The translations under genes were made by a program, and so were the position numbers. Positions 1-8,665 of a DNA stretch of 64,000 bases are shown here, in pieces (the stretch's first letter is position 1; every line of letters begins with the position of its first letter). The notes under the pieces were generated by a model. The model made no database searches, was not told the DNA's origin, and was given only the letters and a program-made list of their open reading frames with translations. The stretch comes from Shinella sp. XGS7. GTDB lineage: Bacteria > Pseudomonadota > Gammaproteobacteria > Burkholderiales > Burkholderiaceae_C. Where the stretch lies: contig NZ_CP084758.1 in the NCBI RefSeq assembly GCF_020535565.1, positions 2,989,001-3,053,000 of the forward strand. The letters are read 5' to 3'.

Positions 1-748
1 GACCTATCTGGCGGCCTTCGGTCTCTTTCTCTGGCTGGCCACGCGCAAGATCGGCCAGCCCCAGTTCGCCAGCCGCGGCTGGACCCGGCGCGATGTGGAC
101 GATCTGCTTTTCTTCGGCGTGCTGGGCGTGGTGCTGGGCGGGCGTCTGGGCTATGTGCTCTTCTACAAGCCGGCCTATTACCTGAGCCACCCGGCCGAGA
201 TCCTGGCGGTCTGGAAGGGCGGCATGGCCTTTCACGGCGGCCTGCTGGGCGTGATCGTGGCCATGTGGCTCTTTGCCAAGCTGCGCCAGCGCAGCTTCTT
301 CGAGGTGACCGATCTGGTGGCGCCCTGCGTGCCCACCGGCCTGGCTGCCGGCCGGGTGGGCAACTTCATCAACGGCGAGCTCTGGGGCCGCGCGGCCGAT
401 CCTTCGCTGCCCTGGGCCATGGTGTTCCCGCAGGCGCATGACGGCGGCATCGCGCGCCACCCCTCCCAGGTCTACCAGTTCCTGGGCGAGGGCCTGCTGC
501 TCTTCGTGCTGCTCTGGTTCTATGCCAAGAAGCCCCGCGCCACCGGCCAGGTCTCGGGCATGTTCCTGATCGGCTATGGCATCTTCCGCTTCCTGGCCGA
601 ATTCTTCCGCGAGCCCGACGACTTCCTGGGCCTGCGGGCGCTGAGCCTGAGTCAGGGACAATGGCTGTCCCTGCCCATGATTGCCGCCGGCATCGCCATC
701 TGGCTCTGGGCGGGCCGCCGCACCCGCGGCGCCAGCGCTGCTTCCTGA
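1..748 (+). CDS. lgt: Prolipoprotein diacylglyceryl transferase (5' truncated by window)
   Basis: Transfers the diacylglyceryl group of phosphatidylglycerol onto the lipobox cysteine of prolipoproteins in the inner membrane, the first step of lipoprotein maturation. The frame is open from base 2, so the N-terminus lies outside the window. Visible family signatures are the HGG motif ([10 protein letters not shown], about base 225), the Lgt signature [14 protein letters not shown] (about base 350) and RHPSQVYQ (about base 460), with several membrane segments around them. It ends 6 bases before dnaQ. The GTG at base 95 is internal and is not the real start. Identification is firm. Only the length and start are unknown. 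Confidence 0.95.
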   Translation, partial: TYLAAFGLFLWLATRKIGQPQFASRGWTRRDVDDLLFFGVLGVVLGGRLGYVLFYKPAYYLSHPAEILAVWKGGMAFHGGLLGVIVAMWLFAKLRQRSFFEVTDLVAPCVPTGLAAGRVGNFINGELWGRAADPSLPWAMVFPQAHDGGIARHPSQVYQFLGEGLLLFVLLWFYAKKPRATGQVSGMFLIGYGIFRFLAEFFREPDDFLGLRALSLSQGQWLSLPMIAAGIAIWLWAGRRTRGASAAS

Positions 749-754
749 GTTCCC

Positions 755-1471
755 ATGCGTCAAATCTTCTTCGATACCGAAACCACCGGCCTGTACGCCG
801 AAAGCGGCGACCGCCTGGTCGAAATCGGCTGTGTGGAGATGGTCAACCGCCAGCTCACTGGCAACAACCTCCACATCTACATCAACCCCGAGCGCTCCAG
901 CCACGAGGAAGCGCTCAAGGTGCACGGGCTGACGGACGAGTTCCTGTCCACCAAGCCCAAGTTCGCCGAGATCGCCGATCAGTTCATCGAGTATGTGAGC
1001 GGCGCCGAGCTGGTGATCCACAACGCGCCCTTCGACCTGGGCTTCATCAATGCCGAGATGAAGCGCCTGGGCCGCCCGCCCATTCACGATGTGGTGGGCG
1101 GTGTGCGCGACACCCTGCTGATGGCGCGCGATCTTTTCCCGGGCAAGGCCAACTCCCTGGACGCGCTGTGCCGCCGCCTGGAAGTGGACAACTCCAACCG
1201 CACCTTCCACGGCGCGCTGCTGGATGCGGAGCTGCTGGCCCAGGTCTACATCAATATGACCCGCGGCCAGGACTCCCTGGTCATCGACGAGTCCGGCGCC
1301 AGTGGCAATGGCGGCAATGCGGGCGGCGACGCGCAGTTCGAGGCGGTGGACTTCAGCCGTTTCCAGCTGCCCGTGCTGCGCGCGACCGAGGCCGAGCTGC
1401 AAGCCCATGAGAAGGTGCTGGCCGATCTGGACAAGGCCAGCGGCGGCAAGCGCCTCTGGCAAGAAGCCTGA
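755..1471 (+). CDS. dnaQ: DNA polymerase III epsilon subunit, 3'-5' proofreading exonuclease
   Basis: Proofreading exonuclease of the replicative polymerase, a protein of 238 residues and normal family length. The DEDDh active site is complete: D7 and E9 in FDTETTGL, D94 in NAPFDLGF, and H152 and D157 in HGALLDAELL. The C-terminal tail from about residue 175 is Gly/Asn-rich and then charged, as expected for the flexible linker and alpha-binding segment. The start ATG lies 6 bases after the lgt stop, so it may be cotranscribed with lgt. The two tRNA-Val genes follow. Confidence 0.95.
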   Translation: MRQIFFDTETTGLYAESGDRLVEIGCVEMVNRQLTGNNLHIYINPERSSHEEALKVHGLTDEFLSTKPKFAEIADQFIEYVSGAELVIHNAPFDLGFINAEMKRLGRPPIHDVVGGVRDTLLMARDLFPGKANSLDALCRRLEVDNSNRTFHGALLDAELLAQVYINMTRGQDSLVIDESGASGNGGNAGGDAQFEAVDFSRFQLPVLRATEAELQAHEKVLADLDKASGGKRLWQEA

Positions 1472-1496
1472 AGCGCAGCGAAATCCTTCAAGAAAC

Positions 1497-1526
1497 TTGC
1501 GGGCTCCTAAAAATCCATGGCATAAT
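1497..1526 (+). promoter_or_regulatory. Predicted sigma-70 promoter of the tRNA-Val pair
   Basis: TTGCGG (1497-1502) and CATAAT (1521-1526) are separated by 18 bases and sit about 68 bases upstream of the first tRNA. This is a pattern match only. The downstream tRNAs and terminator make a dedicated promoter here plausible. Confidence 0.5.
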
Positions 1527-1593
1527 CATTGGCTTCCCGGTTGATGAATTTGTTTGGCAGCAATGCAGAGCAGATTTGTCGGGTGACCAGACC

Positions 1594-1668
1594 GGGCGGT
1601 TAGCTCAGCGGTAGAGCACTGCCTTCACACGGCAGGGGTCGCAGGTTCGAACCCTGCACCGCCCACCA
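1594..1668 (+). tRNA. tRNA-Val (CAC), copy 1
   Basis: 75 bases including an encoded CCA. The acceptor stem GGGCGGT pairs with ACCGCCC, the T-arm contains GTTCGA, and the anticodon loop TTCACAC within the CTGCC/GGCAG stem gives anticodon CAC. It reads GTG codons, the dominant Val codon of this genome. Identical to the next copy. Confidence 0.97.
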
Positions 1669-1714
1669 AGCTTCAGGTCATCAAGATTGCAGTCGCAATC
1701 ACCCGCCAGATACC

Positions 1715-1789
1715 GGGCGGTTAGCTCAGCGGTAGAGCACTGCCTTCACACGGCAGGGGTCGCAGGTTCGAACCCTGCACCGCCCACCA
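1715..1789 (+). tRNA. tRNA-Val (CAC), copy 2
   Basis: Base-for-base identical to the copy 121 bases upstream, including the CCA end and the preceding ACC. It is followed 6 bases later by a strong terminator, so the two copies form one transcription unit. Confidence 0.97.
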
Positions 1790-1795
1790 AATGGA

Positions 1796-1827
1796 AACCC
1801 ACCCAGCCTCGGCTGCGTGGGTTTTTT
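1796..1827 (+). terminator. Rho-independent terminator of the tRNA-Val unit
   Basis: A 13-bp stem with one mismatch (AACCCACCCAGCC against GGCTGCGTGGGTT) and a 2-base loop, running into TTTT. It lies directly after the second tRNA. Confidence 0.9.
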
Positions 1828-1844
1828 CATTTTCGCCCTGCGCC

Positions 1845-2102
1845 TCATCCGCCGCCCGGCGGCACGCGAAAGTTGCGCACGACGCAGGCCTCGGCTCGCT
1901 CCAGCAGACTTATCAGGGCCTCGATCCACGAGATTCGCTTATCGGCGGCTGCGGCTGCGGCTGGCGCATCGTGGTCGGCCGCGCACTCGTGAGGGCGGGC
2001 AAACCGATGCGGCGATGGGGCCATGTCGGCCGGAGGGGCCATATCGGAGGGGTGGGGCGATGTAGGGGGCGCCAGCGCGAAAGGGTCTTGCATGGCGGCC
2101 AT
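1845..2102 (-). CDS. Small hypothetical protein divergent from the LysR gene
   Basis: An 85-residue frame in the 335-base stretch between the tRNA terminator and the LysR gene. I do not recognise it. The N-terminal half is Pro/Ala/Met-rich with DMAPP-like repeats. The C-terminal half (SWIEALISLLERAEACVVRN) looks like an amphipathic helix of a real protein. Third codon positions are mostly G/C, but less so than in neighbouring genes. Its divergent position next to a LysR gene and a shared palindrome is the classic arrangement for a regulated target. Initiation could also be at the second Met. It may be a chance frame. Confidence 0.35.
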   Translation of the reverse strand: MAAMQDPFALAPPTSPHPSDMAPPADMAPSPHRFARPHECAADHDAPAAAAAADKRISWIEALISLLERAEACVVRNFRVPPGGG

Positions 2103-2131
2103 GCTCGCTTCCCCTCAGGCATCCGTAAAGT

Positions 2132-2155
2132 TGAATTTACTGGCGTCTAAATTCA
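2132..2155. promoter_or_regulatory. Palindromic operator upstream of the LysR gene
   Basis: Perfect 8-bp arms TGAATTTA (2132-2139) and TAAATTCA (2148-2155) with an 8-base spacer, 9 bases before the lysR start and 29 bases before the divergent small frame. A second small inverted repeat GTAAA-N6-TTTAC overlaps it at 2125-2140. It is AT-rich in a GC-rich setting. Size and T-N11-A-like symmetry fit a LysR-type site, probably autoregulatory. Confidence 0.6.
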
Positions 2156-2164
2156 CAATGTCTG

Positions 2165-3052
2165 ATGCGTAACGTCAATCTCGACCAGCTTCAGACCTTG
2201 ATTGCCATTGCCGACCTGGGCACTTTTGCCGCCGCCGCCCAGGCTCTGCATCTGGCGCCCCCCACGATCAGCCTGCATGTGAAAGAGCTGGAAAGCTGGC
2301 TGGCCACGCCGCTGGTGATACGCGGGCGCCGTCTGGCCGAGCTGACGCCGGCCGGCGCGACCCTGGTGGAGGGCGGGCGCAAGCTGCTGGCCGCCAGCGA
2401 CGATCTGTTCGAGCAGGTGCGGCGCCGTGCCCAGGGGCGCATGGGCCTGGTGCGGGTGGCCGTCTCGGCCGGCGTCAGCACGCGCCTGCTGCCCCTGATG
2501 CTGGAGCGCCTGCAGGCCCGCAACCCGGACATCGAGCTTCGTCTCGAGGCCATAGGCTCGGCCGAGGCCATGCGCCGGCTGAAGGCCGGCACGCTGGACC
2601 TGGCCCTGGTTGCCAGTCCGCAGCCGCCCATGCCGGAGGTCCAGCTCCAAGCCTGGCGCGTGGACGAGATGGCGGTGCTGGTGCCGGCCGCCTGGAATCC
2701 GCCTGAGGCGATCACGCCCCAGTGGCTGGCCGAGCGGCGCTGGGCCAGCTTCACGCCGGCCACCCAGATGCATGGCCTGATCGCGGCCTGGTTTGGCCAG
2801 GCGGGTCTCAACCCCAGGCCTTATCTGAGCCTGAGCTATCCGGGGGCGCTCAGAAGCCTGGCGGCGGCCAGCCAGGCCGCAGCCATCCTGCCCCATGAAG
2901 AGCTGGCCGATCTGGCCGAGGCTCCCGAGCTGTGCATCCGGCCCATGAGTCCCGTGCTGAGGCGTTCCATGGCGCTGGCCATCCGGCAGTCCGGGCTGTC
3001 GGACCCGGCCTTGCAGGCCGTGCAGGCGGTCATCGAGAGTTTTGCGCGGTAG
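2165..3052 (+). CDS. LysR-family transcriptional regulator
   Basis: 295 residues, standard LTTR length. The N-terminal winged helix-turn-helix (about residues 4-62) contains LDQLQTLIAIADLGTFAAAA and the recognition-helix region APPTISLHVKELES. It is followed by the two-lobed substrate-binding domain (about 90-290). The effector is unknown. The ATG follows a palindromic site that probably mediates autoregulation. The next gene on the same strand starts 120 bases later and is functionally unrelated, so the likely target is either the divergent small frame or a gene elsewhere. Confidence 0.9.
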   Translation: MRNVNLDQLQTLIAIADLGTFAAAAQALHLAPPTISLHVKELESWLATPLVIRGRRLAELTPAGATLVEGGRKLLAASDDLFEQVRRRAQGRMGLVRVAVSAGVSTRLLPLMLERLQARNPDIELRLEAIGSAEAMRRLKAGTLDLALVASPQPPMPEVQLQAWRVDEMAVLVPAAWNPPEAITPQWLAERRWASFTPATQMHGLIAAWFGQAGLNPRPYLSLSYPGALRSLAAASQAAAILPHEELADLAEAPELCIRPMSPVLRRSMALAIRQSGLSDPALQAVQAVIESFAR

Positions 3053-3172
3053 AGATCGGCCGCCTGCCCAGCGGCGTGTTCCAAGGCAGGAGGGACTTTT
3101 TATGACAGTTTGTGCGATTGTCGGATCAATGGCCCAGGCTGCTCATCGGGCTTGGCGCAGAATCAATCGCCT

Positions 3173-4834
3173 ATGTTGCATCTGCTGAATTTGCTGGCGG
3201 CCATCGCGCTGCTGGTCTGGGGCACCTACATCGTCCGCACCGGGGTGCTGCGCATCTTCGGGGCCAATCTGCGCGATGTGCTGGCGCGCAGCGTCAGCAA
3301 CCGCTTCTACGCCATCTGTTCGGGCCTGGGCGTGACCTGCCTGGTGCAGTCCAGCACGGCCACCTGCCTGCTGATCACCTCCTTCGTCGGCCAGGGCCTG
3401 ATGTCCACGGCCGGCGGCCTGGCGGTGATGCTGGGGGCCGACATCGGCACCGCGCTGATGACGGTGGTCTTCTCCTTTGACCTGTCCTGGCTCTCGCCGG
3501 CCCTGATCTTCACCGGCGTGGTGCTCTTCATCTCGCGCGAGAAGACCACCGCCGGGCGCCTGGGGCGCGTGGCCATCGGCCTGGGTCTGATCACCCTGGC
3601 CCTGCGCCTGATCATGGAGACCACCGAGCCCCTGATCCAGAGCCCGGCGGTGCGCGCCATCATCGTGGCCCTGCCCAATGATCTGCTGCTGGACATCATC
3701 GTGGGCGCGGTGCTCACCGTGATGTCCTACTCCAGCCTGGCTATCGTGCTGTTGACCGCCACCCTGGCCGAGTCGGGCATGGTGCCGGCCATGATGGCCA
3801 TGGGCCTGGTGCTGGGTGCCAATGTGGGCAACGGCCTGCTGGCCCTGCCGTCCAGCGCCAAGACCACCCTGGCCGGGCGCCGCCTGCCGGTGGGCAATCT
3901 GCTCTTCAAGGTGGCGACCTGCGCGGTGGTCGTGCCCTTCCTGCCCCTGATCCATGTGGAGCTGCAGGAATGGCTGCCCACGGTGCACGAGCAGGTGATT
4001 GCCCTGCACCTGGGCTTCAATCTGCTCAAGACCCTGCTCTTCGTGACCCTGGTCTCGCCCACGGCCAAGCTGCTGGAGCGCTGGATGGTGGCGCCGCCCG
4101 CGCCGCCGGCCACCCGCCCGCGCCATCTGGACCCCATGGCCCTGGCCACGCCCTCGCTGGCCATCTCCTGCGCGGCCCGCGAGGCCCTGCACCAGGCCGA
4201 TGTGGTGGAGACCATGCTGCGCGGCATCCTGCCGGTGATCAAGAACAACGACGCCCAGCTGTCCTCCGAGCTGCGCAAGCTCGACGACACGGTGGACGAG
4301 CTCTACTCGGCCATCAAGTTCTACCTGACCCAGATCTCGCGCGAGGCCCTCTCGGAGCGCGAGGCGCGGCGCTGGACCGATATCGTCAGCTTCACCATCA
4401 ATATGGAGCAGATCGGCGACACCATCGAGCGCATCCTCGAGGACATCGAGGACAAGAAGATCCGCAAGGGCCGCAACTTCTCCGAGGCCGGCATGGGCGA
4501 GATCACTCATCTGCACGAGCGCCTGATGGCCAATCTGCGCCTGGGCATGAGCGTCTTCCTGGACGGCCATGTGCGCGATGCGCAGAAGCTGCTGGAGGAG
4601 AAGGCGCGCTTTCGCGATCTGGAGCTGGAGTACGCGGCCTCGCACATCGCGCGCCTGCAGGACAACACGGCCCAGAGCATCGGCACCAGCTCCCTGCACC
4701 TGGACCTGATCAGCGATCTCAAGCGCATCAACGGCCATATCTGCTCCATCGCCTATCCCATCCTGGACTCGGCCGGCGTGCTGGCTCAGACCCGGCTGCG
4801 CGCCTCGGGCTCGGAAGAGCTGGGCAATGCCTGA
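3173..4834 (+). CDS. Na/Pi cotransporter II-family protein with C-terminal PhoU-like domain
   Basis: 553 residues from the chosen ATG. A frame extension upstream to 3110 (MCDCRING...) looks non-coding, and MLHLLNLLAAIALLVWG is the usual family N-terminus. The membrane part (about 1-310) carries the first QSST motif (VQSSTATCLL), a degenerate second copy (MSYSSLAIVLL) and the paired LGADIGTALM / LGANVGNGLL motifs of the Na/Pi symporter fold. Residues about 340-530 are helical and PhoU-like, with NMEQIGDTIE. The family imports phosphate or is involved in phosphate efflux and regulation. Substrate cannot be read from sequence. It overlaps the next gene by 8 bases, suggesting coupled translation. 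Confidence 0.88.
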   Translation: MLHLLNLLAAIALLVWGTYIVRTGVLRIFGANLRDVLARSVSNRFYAICSGLGVTCLVQSSTATCLLITSFVGQGLMSTAGGLAVMLGADIGTALMTVVFSFDLSWLSPALIFTGVVLFISREKTTAGRLGRVAIGLGLITLALRLIMETTEPLIQSPAVRAIIVALPNDLLLDIIVGAVLTVMSYSSLAIVLLTATLAESGMVPAMMAMGLVLGANVGNGLLALPSSAKTTLAGRRLPVGNLLFKVATCAVVVPFLPLIHVELQEWLPTVHEQVIALHLGFNLLKTLLFVTLVSPTAKLLERWMVAPPAPPATRPRHLDPMALATPSLAISCAAREALHQADVVETMLRGILPVIKNNDAQLSSELRKLDDTVDELYSAIKFYLTQISREALSEREARRWTDIVSFTINMEQIGDTIERILEDIEDKKIRKGRNFSEAGMGEITHLHERLMANLRLGMSVFLDGHVRDAQKLLEEKARFRDLELEYAASHIARLQDNTAQSIGTSSLHLDLISDLKRINGHICSIAYPILDSAGVLAQTRLRASGSEELGNA

Positions 4835-5618
4835 GCCTGCGCCCGAGCTGGTGGCTTGGCCGCGCCTGTGGCTGGACGCCTGGCCCATCGGCCGCCTGGC
4901 GCCCGGCCACCGCGAGCTGCTGCTGCCCCTGCTGGCCCCGCACGCCCGCCTGCGCGACGGTGATCTGCTGTGGCAGCCGCCCGCCGCCGAGCGCTCGGCC
5001 CGCATCCAGGCCGCGGCCGAGGCCCTGCGTGAGCGCGGCCTGATCCGCGGCTGGCGCGGCGAGGCCTATGCCTGCGAGACGCCGGTGGATGATCCCTGCC
5101 GCGAGCGCGGCGCCGAGCTCTTTCGCTTGGAGCGCGCGGCCTTTCGCTTTCTGGGCCTGATGAGCCGGGCGGTGCACATCAATGGCTGGTGGCCCGACGG
5201 GCGCATGCTCTGCGGCCGTCGCGCCCTGAGCAAGGCCACCGATCCGGGCAAGCTGGACAATCTGGCCGCCGGCGGCCTGGGCGCGGGCGAGGCCCTGATG
5301 GACTGCGCGCGGCGCGAGCTCTGGGAGGAGGCCGGCGTGCCCGCTGCTCTGAGCGCGGCCCTGCAGCCCGCGGGCGCGCTGCGCAGCTGCCGCCCGGTGC
5401 CCGGCGAGGGCCTGCACGATGAGGTCCTGCATCTCTACCGCCTGGAACTGCCTGCCGATTTCATGCCGCACAACCGCGATGGCGAGGTGGCCGAGTTCCT
5501 GGCGCTGGATCCGGCCGAACTGGTGGCGCGCCTGGACGCGCAGGAGTTCAGCCCGGACGCCACCCTGGTGGCGCGGCGCGGCCTGGCCGAGCGTGCCGGG
5601 GAGGGCGGCGAGGCCTGA
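4827..5618 (+). CDS. DUF4743 + Nudix hydrolase
   Basis: 263 residues. The N-terminal half (about 1-120) is DUF4743-like. The C-terminal half is a Nudix domain with an intact box: GGLGAGEALMDCARRELWEE followed by AGVP, i.e. G-X5-E-X7-RE-X2-EE-X-G. Relatives with this architecture (yeast YJR142W, plant NUDT20/24) hydrolyse damaged thiamin diphosphate, so a house-cleaning role is a reasonable inference but not shown here. The start codon lies inside the transporter gene (8-base overlap). A functional link with a phosphate transporter is not obvious, beyond the phosphate released by hydrolysis. Confidence 0.88.
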   Translation: MPEPAPELVAWPRLWLDAWPIGRLAPGHRELLLPLLAPHARLRDGDLLWQPPAAERSARIQAAAEALRERGLIRGWRGEAYACETPVDDPCRERGAELFRLERAAFRFLGLMSRAVHINGWWPDGRMLCGRRALSKATDPGKLDNLAAGGLGAGEALMDCARRELWEEAGVPAALSAALQPAGALRSCRPVPGEGLHDEVLHLYRLELPADFMPHNRDGEVAEFLALDPAELVARLDAQEFSPDATLVARRGLAERAGEGGEA

Positions 5619-5630
5619 GACGCCGAGGGC

Positions 5631-6353
5631 TCAGACCAGGGCGTCTTCGGCGGCGGCTTGCTCCAGGGCCTGCACCCGGGCCTGCAGCGCGGCGCTGCGC
5701 GCCCGCTCCGCGCTGAGCTGCTCGTCCAGGCTCAGCAGGCGCTCCTCCACAAAGGCCCGTTCCACCTGACCGCGCTCCAGCTCGGCCTGCAGATCGCTCA
5801 CGCGCTGGCGCATGCGTTGCAGCTCCAGGCCCTCGGCGCGCTGGGCGCTGCGCGACTCGCCCGGCATGCGCCGAGCCGCGGCGGCGCGGGCCTGGTCCAG
5901 GGCCTGCAGCAGCTGGCGCCGCTGCTGCAGCAGGCGCGCGGTCTCCACCTGCTGCTGGCGGCGCCACTCGGCATAGTCACCGATGCTGGGGCAGTGCTCG
6001 GGCGGGCTCAGGCGGGCAAAGTCCATCTGCTCCTCCTCGCCACCCAGGCGGTTGTCCTCGGGCAGTTGGGGGGCGCTGGCCGCGCTGCGGCTGCCCTGGG
6101 CCCCGGCGCTGCCGCGGCCCAGGGCGGCGCGCTCCACCCGCTCCAGCAGGCGCTGCAGATCGCGCATGAGGGAGCGCAGGGCGATGCCGGCCTCGCGGTT
6201 GTCGCCCAGGGCATGGCTGAGGAAGCGCTGGCGCCGGTCCTCCTGACCGTTCATGCGCAGATAGGCCGCCACGGCCACGATCACGAAGATGCCGTTGGCG
6301 ATCAGCACGCCCAGGGCGGCGATCTGTTCCAGGCTCAGGCTGAAGAAACTCAT
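5631..6353 (-). CDS. Membrane-anchored coiled-coil protein partnered with a response regulator
   Basis: 240 residues. One N-terminal membrane helix (about residues 9-31, IAALGVLIANGIFVIVAVAAYL) is followed by a cytoplasmic region. Residues about 125-235 are rich in Arg, Gln, Glu and Leu with heptad-like spacing, typical of a long coiled coil. I do not recognise a catalytic domain. Its ATG overlaps the stop of the response regulator (ATGA), so the two proteins are made together and probably interact. The frame remains open far upstream in the antisense of the regulator, but MSFFSLSLEQ is the only convincing start. Confidence 0.75.
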   Translation of the reverse strand: MSFFSLSLEQIAALGVLIANGIFVIVAVAAYLRMNGQEDRRQRFLSHALGDNREAGIALRSLMRDLQRLLERVERAALGRGSAGAQGSRSAASAPQLPEDNRLGGEEEQMDFARLSPPEHCPSIGDYAEWRRQQQVETARLLQQRRQLLQALDQARAAAARRMPGESRSAQRAEGLELQRMRQRVSDLQAELERGQVERAFVEERLLSLDEQLSAERARSAALQARVQALEQAAAEDALV

Positions 6354-7297
6354 ACCAGCAGAAAGCTCAGACGGCCCTGGCCCAGGGTCTTGAGGCGCAG
6401 CGTGAACTCGCTGCGGCCCAGATGCTGCTGCAGCAGTTCGGGCAGGCGCTCGAAGCGCTGGCGCGCCAGGCGCGCGGCGCTGAGCGAGGGCTGGTCGGTG
6501 GGGCTGCGCTTGCGCAGCAGGGGCGCGCAGACCTGGAGCAGGCGGCCGGCCTGGTCCACCACCCGCGGCCCGGGCTCGGCCCCGGCGGCAATGGCGGCCT
6601 GGATCTCGGCCTGGGGCAGGCCGGCGCTGAGCCCGCCGATCAGCCAGCAGGCCGCGGTGTCCAGCAGGCCCAGGGCATAGAGCCCGCCGCGCTGCGCGCT
6701 GCCATAAAGCGCCACCAGCTGCTGCTCGCGCTCGGCCAGGCGGGCATCGGGCTCGGCCCGCGTGAGCTCGAAGCCGCGCGTGCCGATGTGCATATAGATC
6801 TGCTGCTGCAGCTGGGCCAGAGATTCCAAGGCGGCGCCGCGTGGCAGCTCGGGCACGGCCGCGAAGTGCGGTGCGGCCTCGGCCTGCGGGTCCAGCAGCT
6901 GGGCCACGGCGCGGCACAGGGCCGCATCGTCGAAAGGCTTGTTCAGCACAAAGCGCGCACCCAGCTCGCGGGCCCGGCCCAGCTGATCGGCGCGGGTCTC
7001 GGTGGTCACCACGCCCACCGGCAGCTGGGCATGGCCACCATGACGCAGCCAGCGCAGCAGCTCGGCGCCGTCCATGCCGGGCATATGCCAGTCGGCCAGC
7101 AGCGCATCGGGCGGATCGTCCAGCACCAGGGCCTGGGCCTCGGCACCATCGCAGGCCGTGTGCACGGACAGCGGCGCCAGCTCGGGCGCCTGCTCCAGCG
7201 CGCGGCGCATGATGGCCTGGATCGCGCGACTGTCGTCGACGATCAGGACGCGGCGCGGCCGCAGCGCGGGCTGCGGCGGCAACGGTGGGCTGTACAT
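6350..7297 (-). CDS. Response regulator with uncharacterised C-terminal domain
   Basis: 315 residues from MYSPPLPP; longer upstream frames lack coding character. Receiver domain residues about 16-135 have acidic D21/D22, the phosphoacceptor D69 in ADWHMPGMDG and the conserved K120 in LNKPF. Residues about 160-310 form a helical output region (QQQIYMHIGTRGFEL, then QQHLGRSEFTLRLKTL) with no DNA-binding motif I can recognise, so output is probably protein-protein interaction. Cotranscribed with the downstream coiled-coil membrane protein through an ATGA overlap. No cognate kinase is adjacent. Partner kinases might be those at 28.6, 55.8 or 62.9 kb. Confidence 0.82.
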   Translation of the reverse strand: MYSPPLPPQPALRPRRVLIVDDSRAIQAIMRRALEQAPELAPLSVHTACDGAEAQALVLDDPPDALLADWHMPGMDGAELLRWLRHGGHAQLPVGVVTTETRADQLGRARELGARFVLNKPFDDAALCRAVAQLLDPQAEAAPHFAAVPELPRGAALESLAQLQQQIYMHIGTRGFELTRAEPDARLAEREQQLVALYGSAQRGGLYALGLLDTAACWLIGGLSAGLPQAEIQAAIAAGAEPGPRVVDQAGRLLQVCAPLLRKRSPTDQPSLSAARLARQRFERLPELLQQHLGRSEFTLRLKTLGQGRLSFLLV

Positions 7298-7509
7298 GAT
7301 GGCGATCCCTCGGTAGCCGGCCTCCCGCGGCGCGGCGTGATGGCGTCTTGTGCGCCTGCCGCCCTCGTGGGGCGTGCTGGCCGGCAGTGTGCCTGCGCCC
7401 GCGCTGCGGCGTCCTGGGAAAAGCCCGCGGATGCCGCCGGCCGTGCGCAGGGCGTGAATTAGTAAACACCGCAACGGGCCGTGCCATGGCCCTGGGCACA
7501 ATGGTTTGC

Positions 7510-8634
7510 ATGGACAAAGTCGATGCCGTGGTGGTGGGGGCGGGCGTGGTGGGCCTGGCCGTGGGGCGGGCCCTGGCGCGCAGCGGGCGCGAAACCCTGG
7601 TGCTGGAGCGCGAGACCGCCATCGGTCAGGGCGTGAGCTCGCGCAATAGCGAGGTCATCCACGCCGGCCTGTACTACCCGGCCGGCTCGCTCAAGGCGCG
7701 GCTGTGCGTGCAGGGCAAGGAAATGCTTTACGCCTTCTGCGCCAGCCATGGCGTGGCCCACAGCCGCTGCGGCAAGCTGGTGGTGGCCACCGAAGCCTCT
7801 CAGCTGGCGGGCCTGCAGGCCCTGCAGGCCAAGGCCGCCGCCAACGGCGTGCACGATCTGCGCTGGCTCAGCCGCGAGGAGGCCCAGGCCCTGGAGCCGG
7901 CCCTGCGCTGCGAGGCGGCGCTGCTCTCGCCCTCCACCGGCATCGTGGACAGCCATGGCCTGATGCTGGCCCTGCAGGGCGATCTGGAAGCGGCCGGCGG
8001 CGCCGTGGGCCTGGGCTCCGAGGTGCTGGGCCTGCGCGCCACGCCCGAGGGCCAGGTCTTGCGGGTGCGGGCCGGGGGCGAGGAGATGGAACTGCTGGCC
8101 GGTCTGGTGGTCAATGCCGCCGGCCTTTGGGCGCCCTGGCTGGCCGCGCGCAGCGAAGGCCTCGATGCGGCCCATGTGCCGCGGGCGCATTACAGCAAGG
8201 GCTGCTACTTCTCCCTGGCCGGGCGCGCACCCTTTGGCCGCCTGGTCTATCCGCTGCCCCAGGACGCCTGGCTGGGCGTGCACCTGACCCTGGACCTGGG
8301 CGGCCAGGCCCGCTTCGGCCCCGATGCCCAGTGGCTGGAGAACGTGGCCGATCCCGAGGCCCTGGACTACCAGGTGGACCCGGCGCGCGCCGAAGGCTTC
8401 TATGCCGATGTGCGCCGCTACTGGCCGGCCCTGCCGGACGGCGCGCTGCAGCCGGCCTATAGCGGCGTCCGCCCCAAGATCCACGGCCCGGGCGAGCCAG
8501 CGCCGGACTTCCGCATCGACGGGCCGGCCCAGCACGGCGTGCCGGGCCTGGTGAACCTGCTGGGCATCGAGTCGCCCGGGCTGACCAGCAGCCTGGCGAT
8601 TGCGGACGAGGTGATGGCCCGGTTGGCGGCCTGA
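7510..8634 (+). CDS. lhgO: FAD-dependent oxidoreductase, L-2-hydroxyglutarate dehydrogenase type
   Basis: 374 residues from [12 protein letters not shown]. An alternative ATG at 7501 adds three residues. The Rossmann FAD motif [13 protein letters not shown] is at the N-terminus, followed by the LhgO/L2HGDH signature [15 protein letters not shown] and a C-terminal FAD-binding segment (SGVRPKI, then [15 protein letters not shown]). The family oxidises L-2-hydroxyglutarate to 2-oxoglutarate and passes electrons to the quinone pool. Related DAO-family substrates cannot be excluded. It stands alone, divergent from the response regulator gene with about 210 bases between them. Confidence 0.85.
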   Translation: MDKVDAVVVGAGVVGLAVGRALARSGRETLVLERETAIGQGVSSRNSEVIHAGLYYPAGSLKARLCVQGKEMLYAFCASHGVAHSRCGKLVVATEASQLAGLQALQAKAAANGVHDLRWLSREEAQALEPALRCEAALLSPSTGIVDSHGLMLALQGDLEAAGGAVGLGSEVLGLRATPEGQVLRVRAGGEEMELLAGLVVNAAGLWAPWLAARSEGLDAAHVPRAHYSKGCYFSLAGRAPFGRLVYPLPQDAWLGVHLTLDLGGQARFGPDAQWLENVADPEALDYQVDPARAEGFYADVRRYWPALPDGALQPAYSGVRPKIHGPGEPAPDFRIDGPAQHGVPGLVNLLGIESPGLTSSLAIADEVMARLAA

Positions 8635-8665
8635 TCCCCAGTCAGTCCATCACTCCCTCAGTCCT

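Noticed and set aside
1594-1789. tRNA-Val pair as a phage or island attachment site
   Set aside because: No integrase or direct repeat of the tRNA 3' end found in the window beyond the second tRNA copy itself.
3143-5005. 620-residue minus-strand frame antisense to the Na/Pi transporter
   Set aside because: Gln/His/Gly-rich composition and no domain, while the plus-strand transporter has all motifs.
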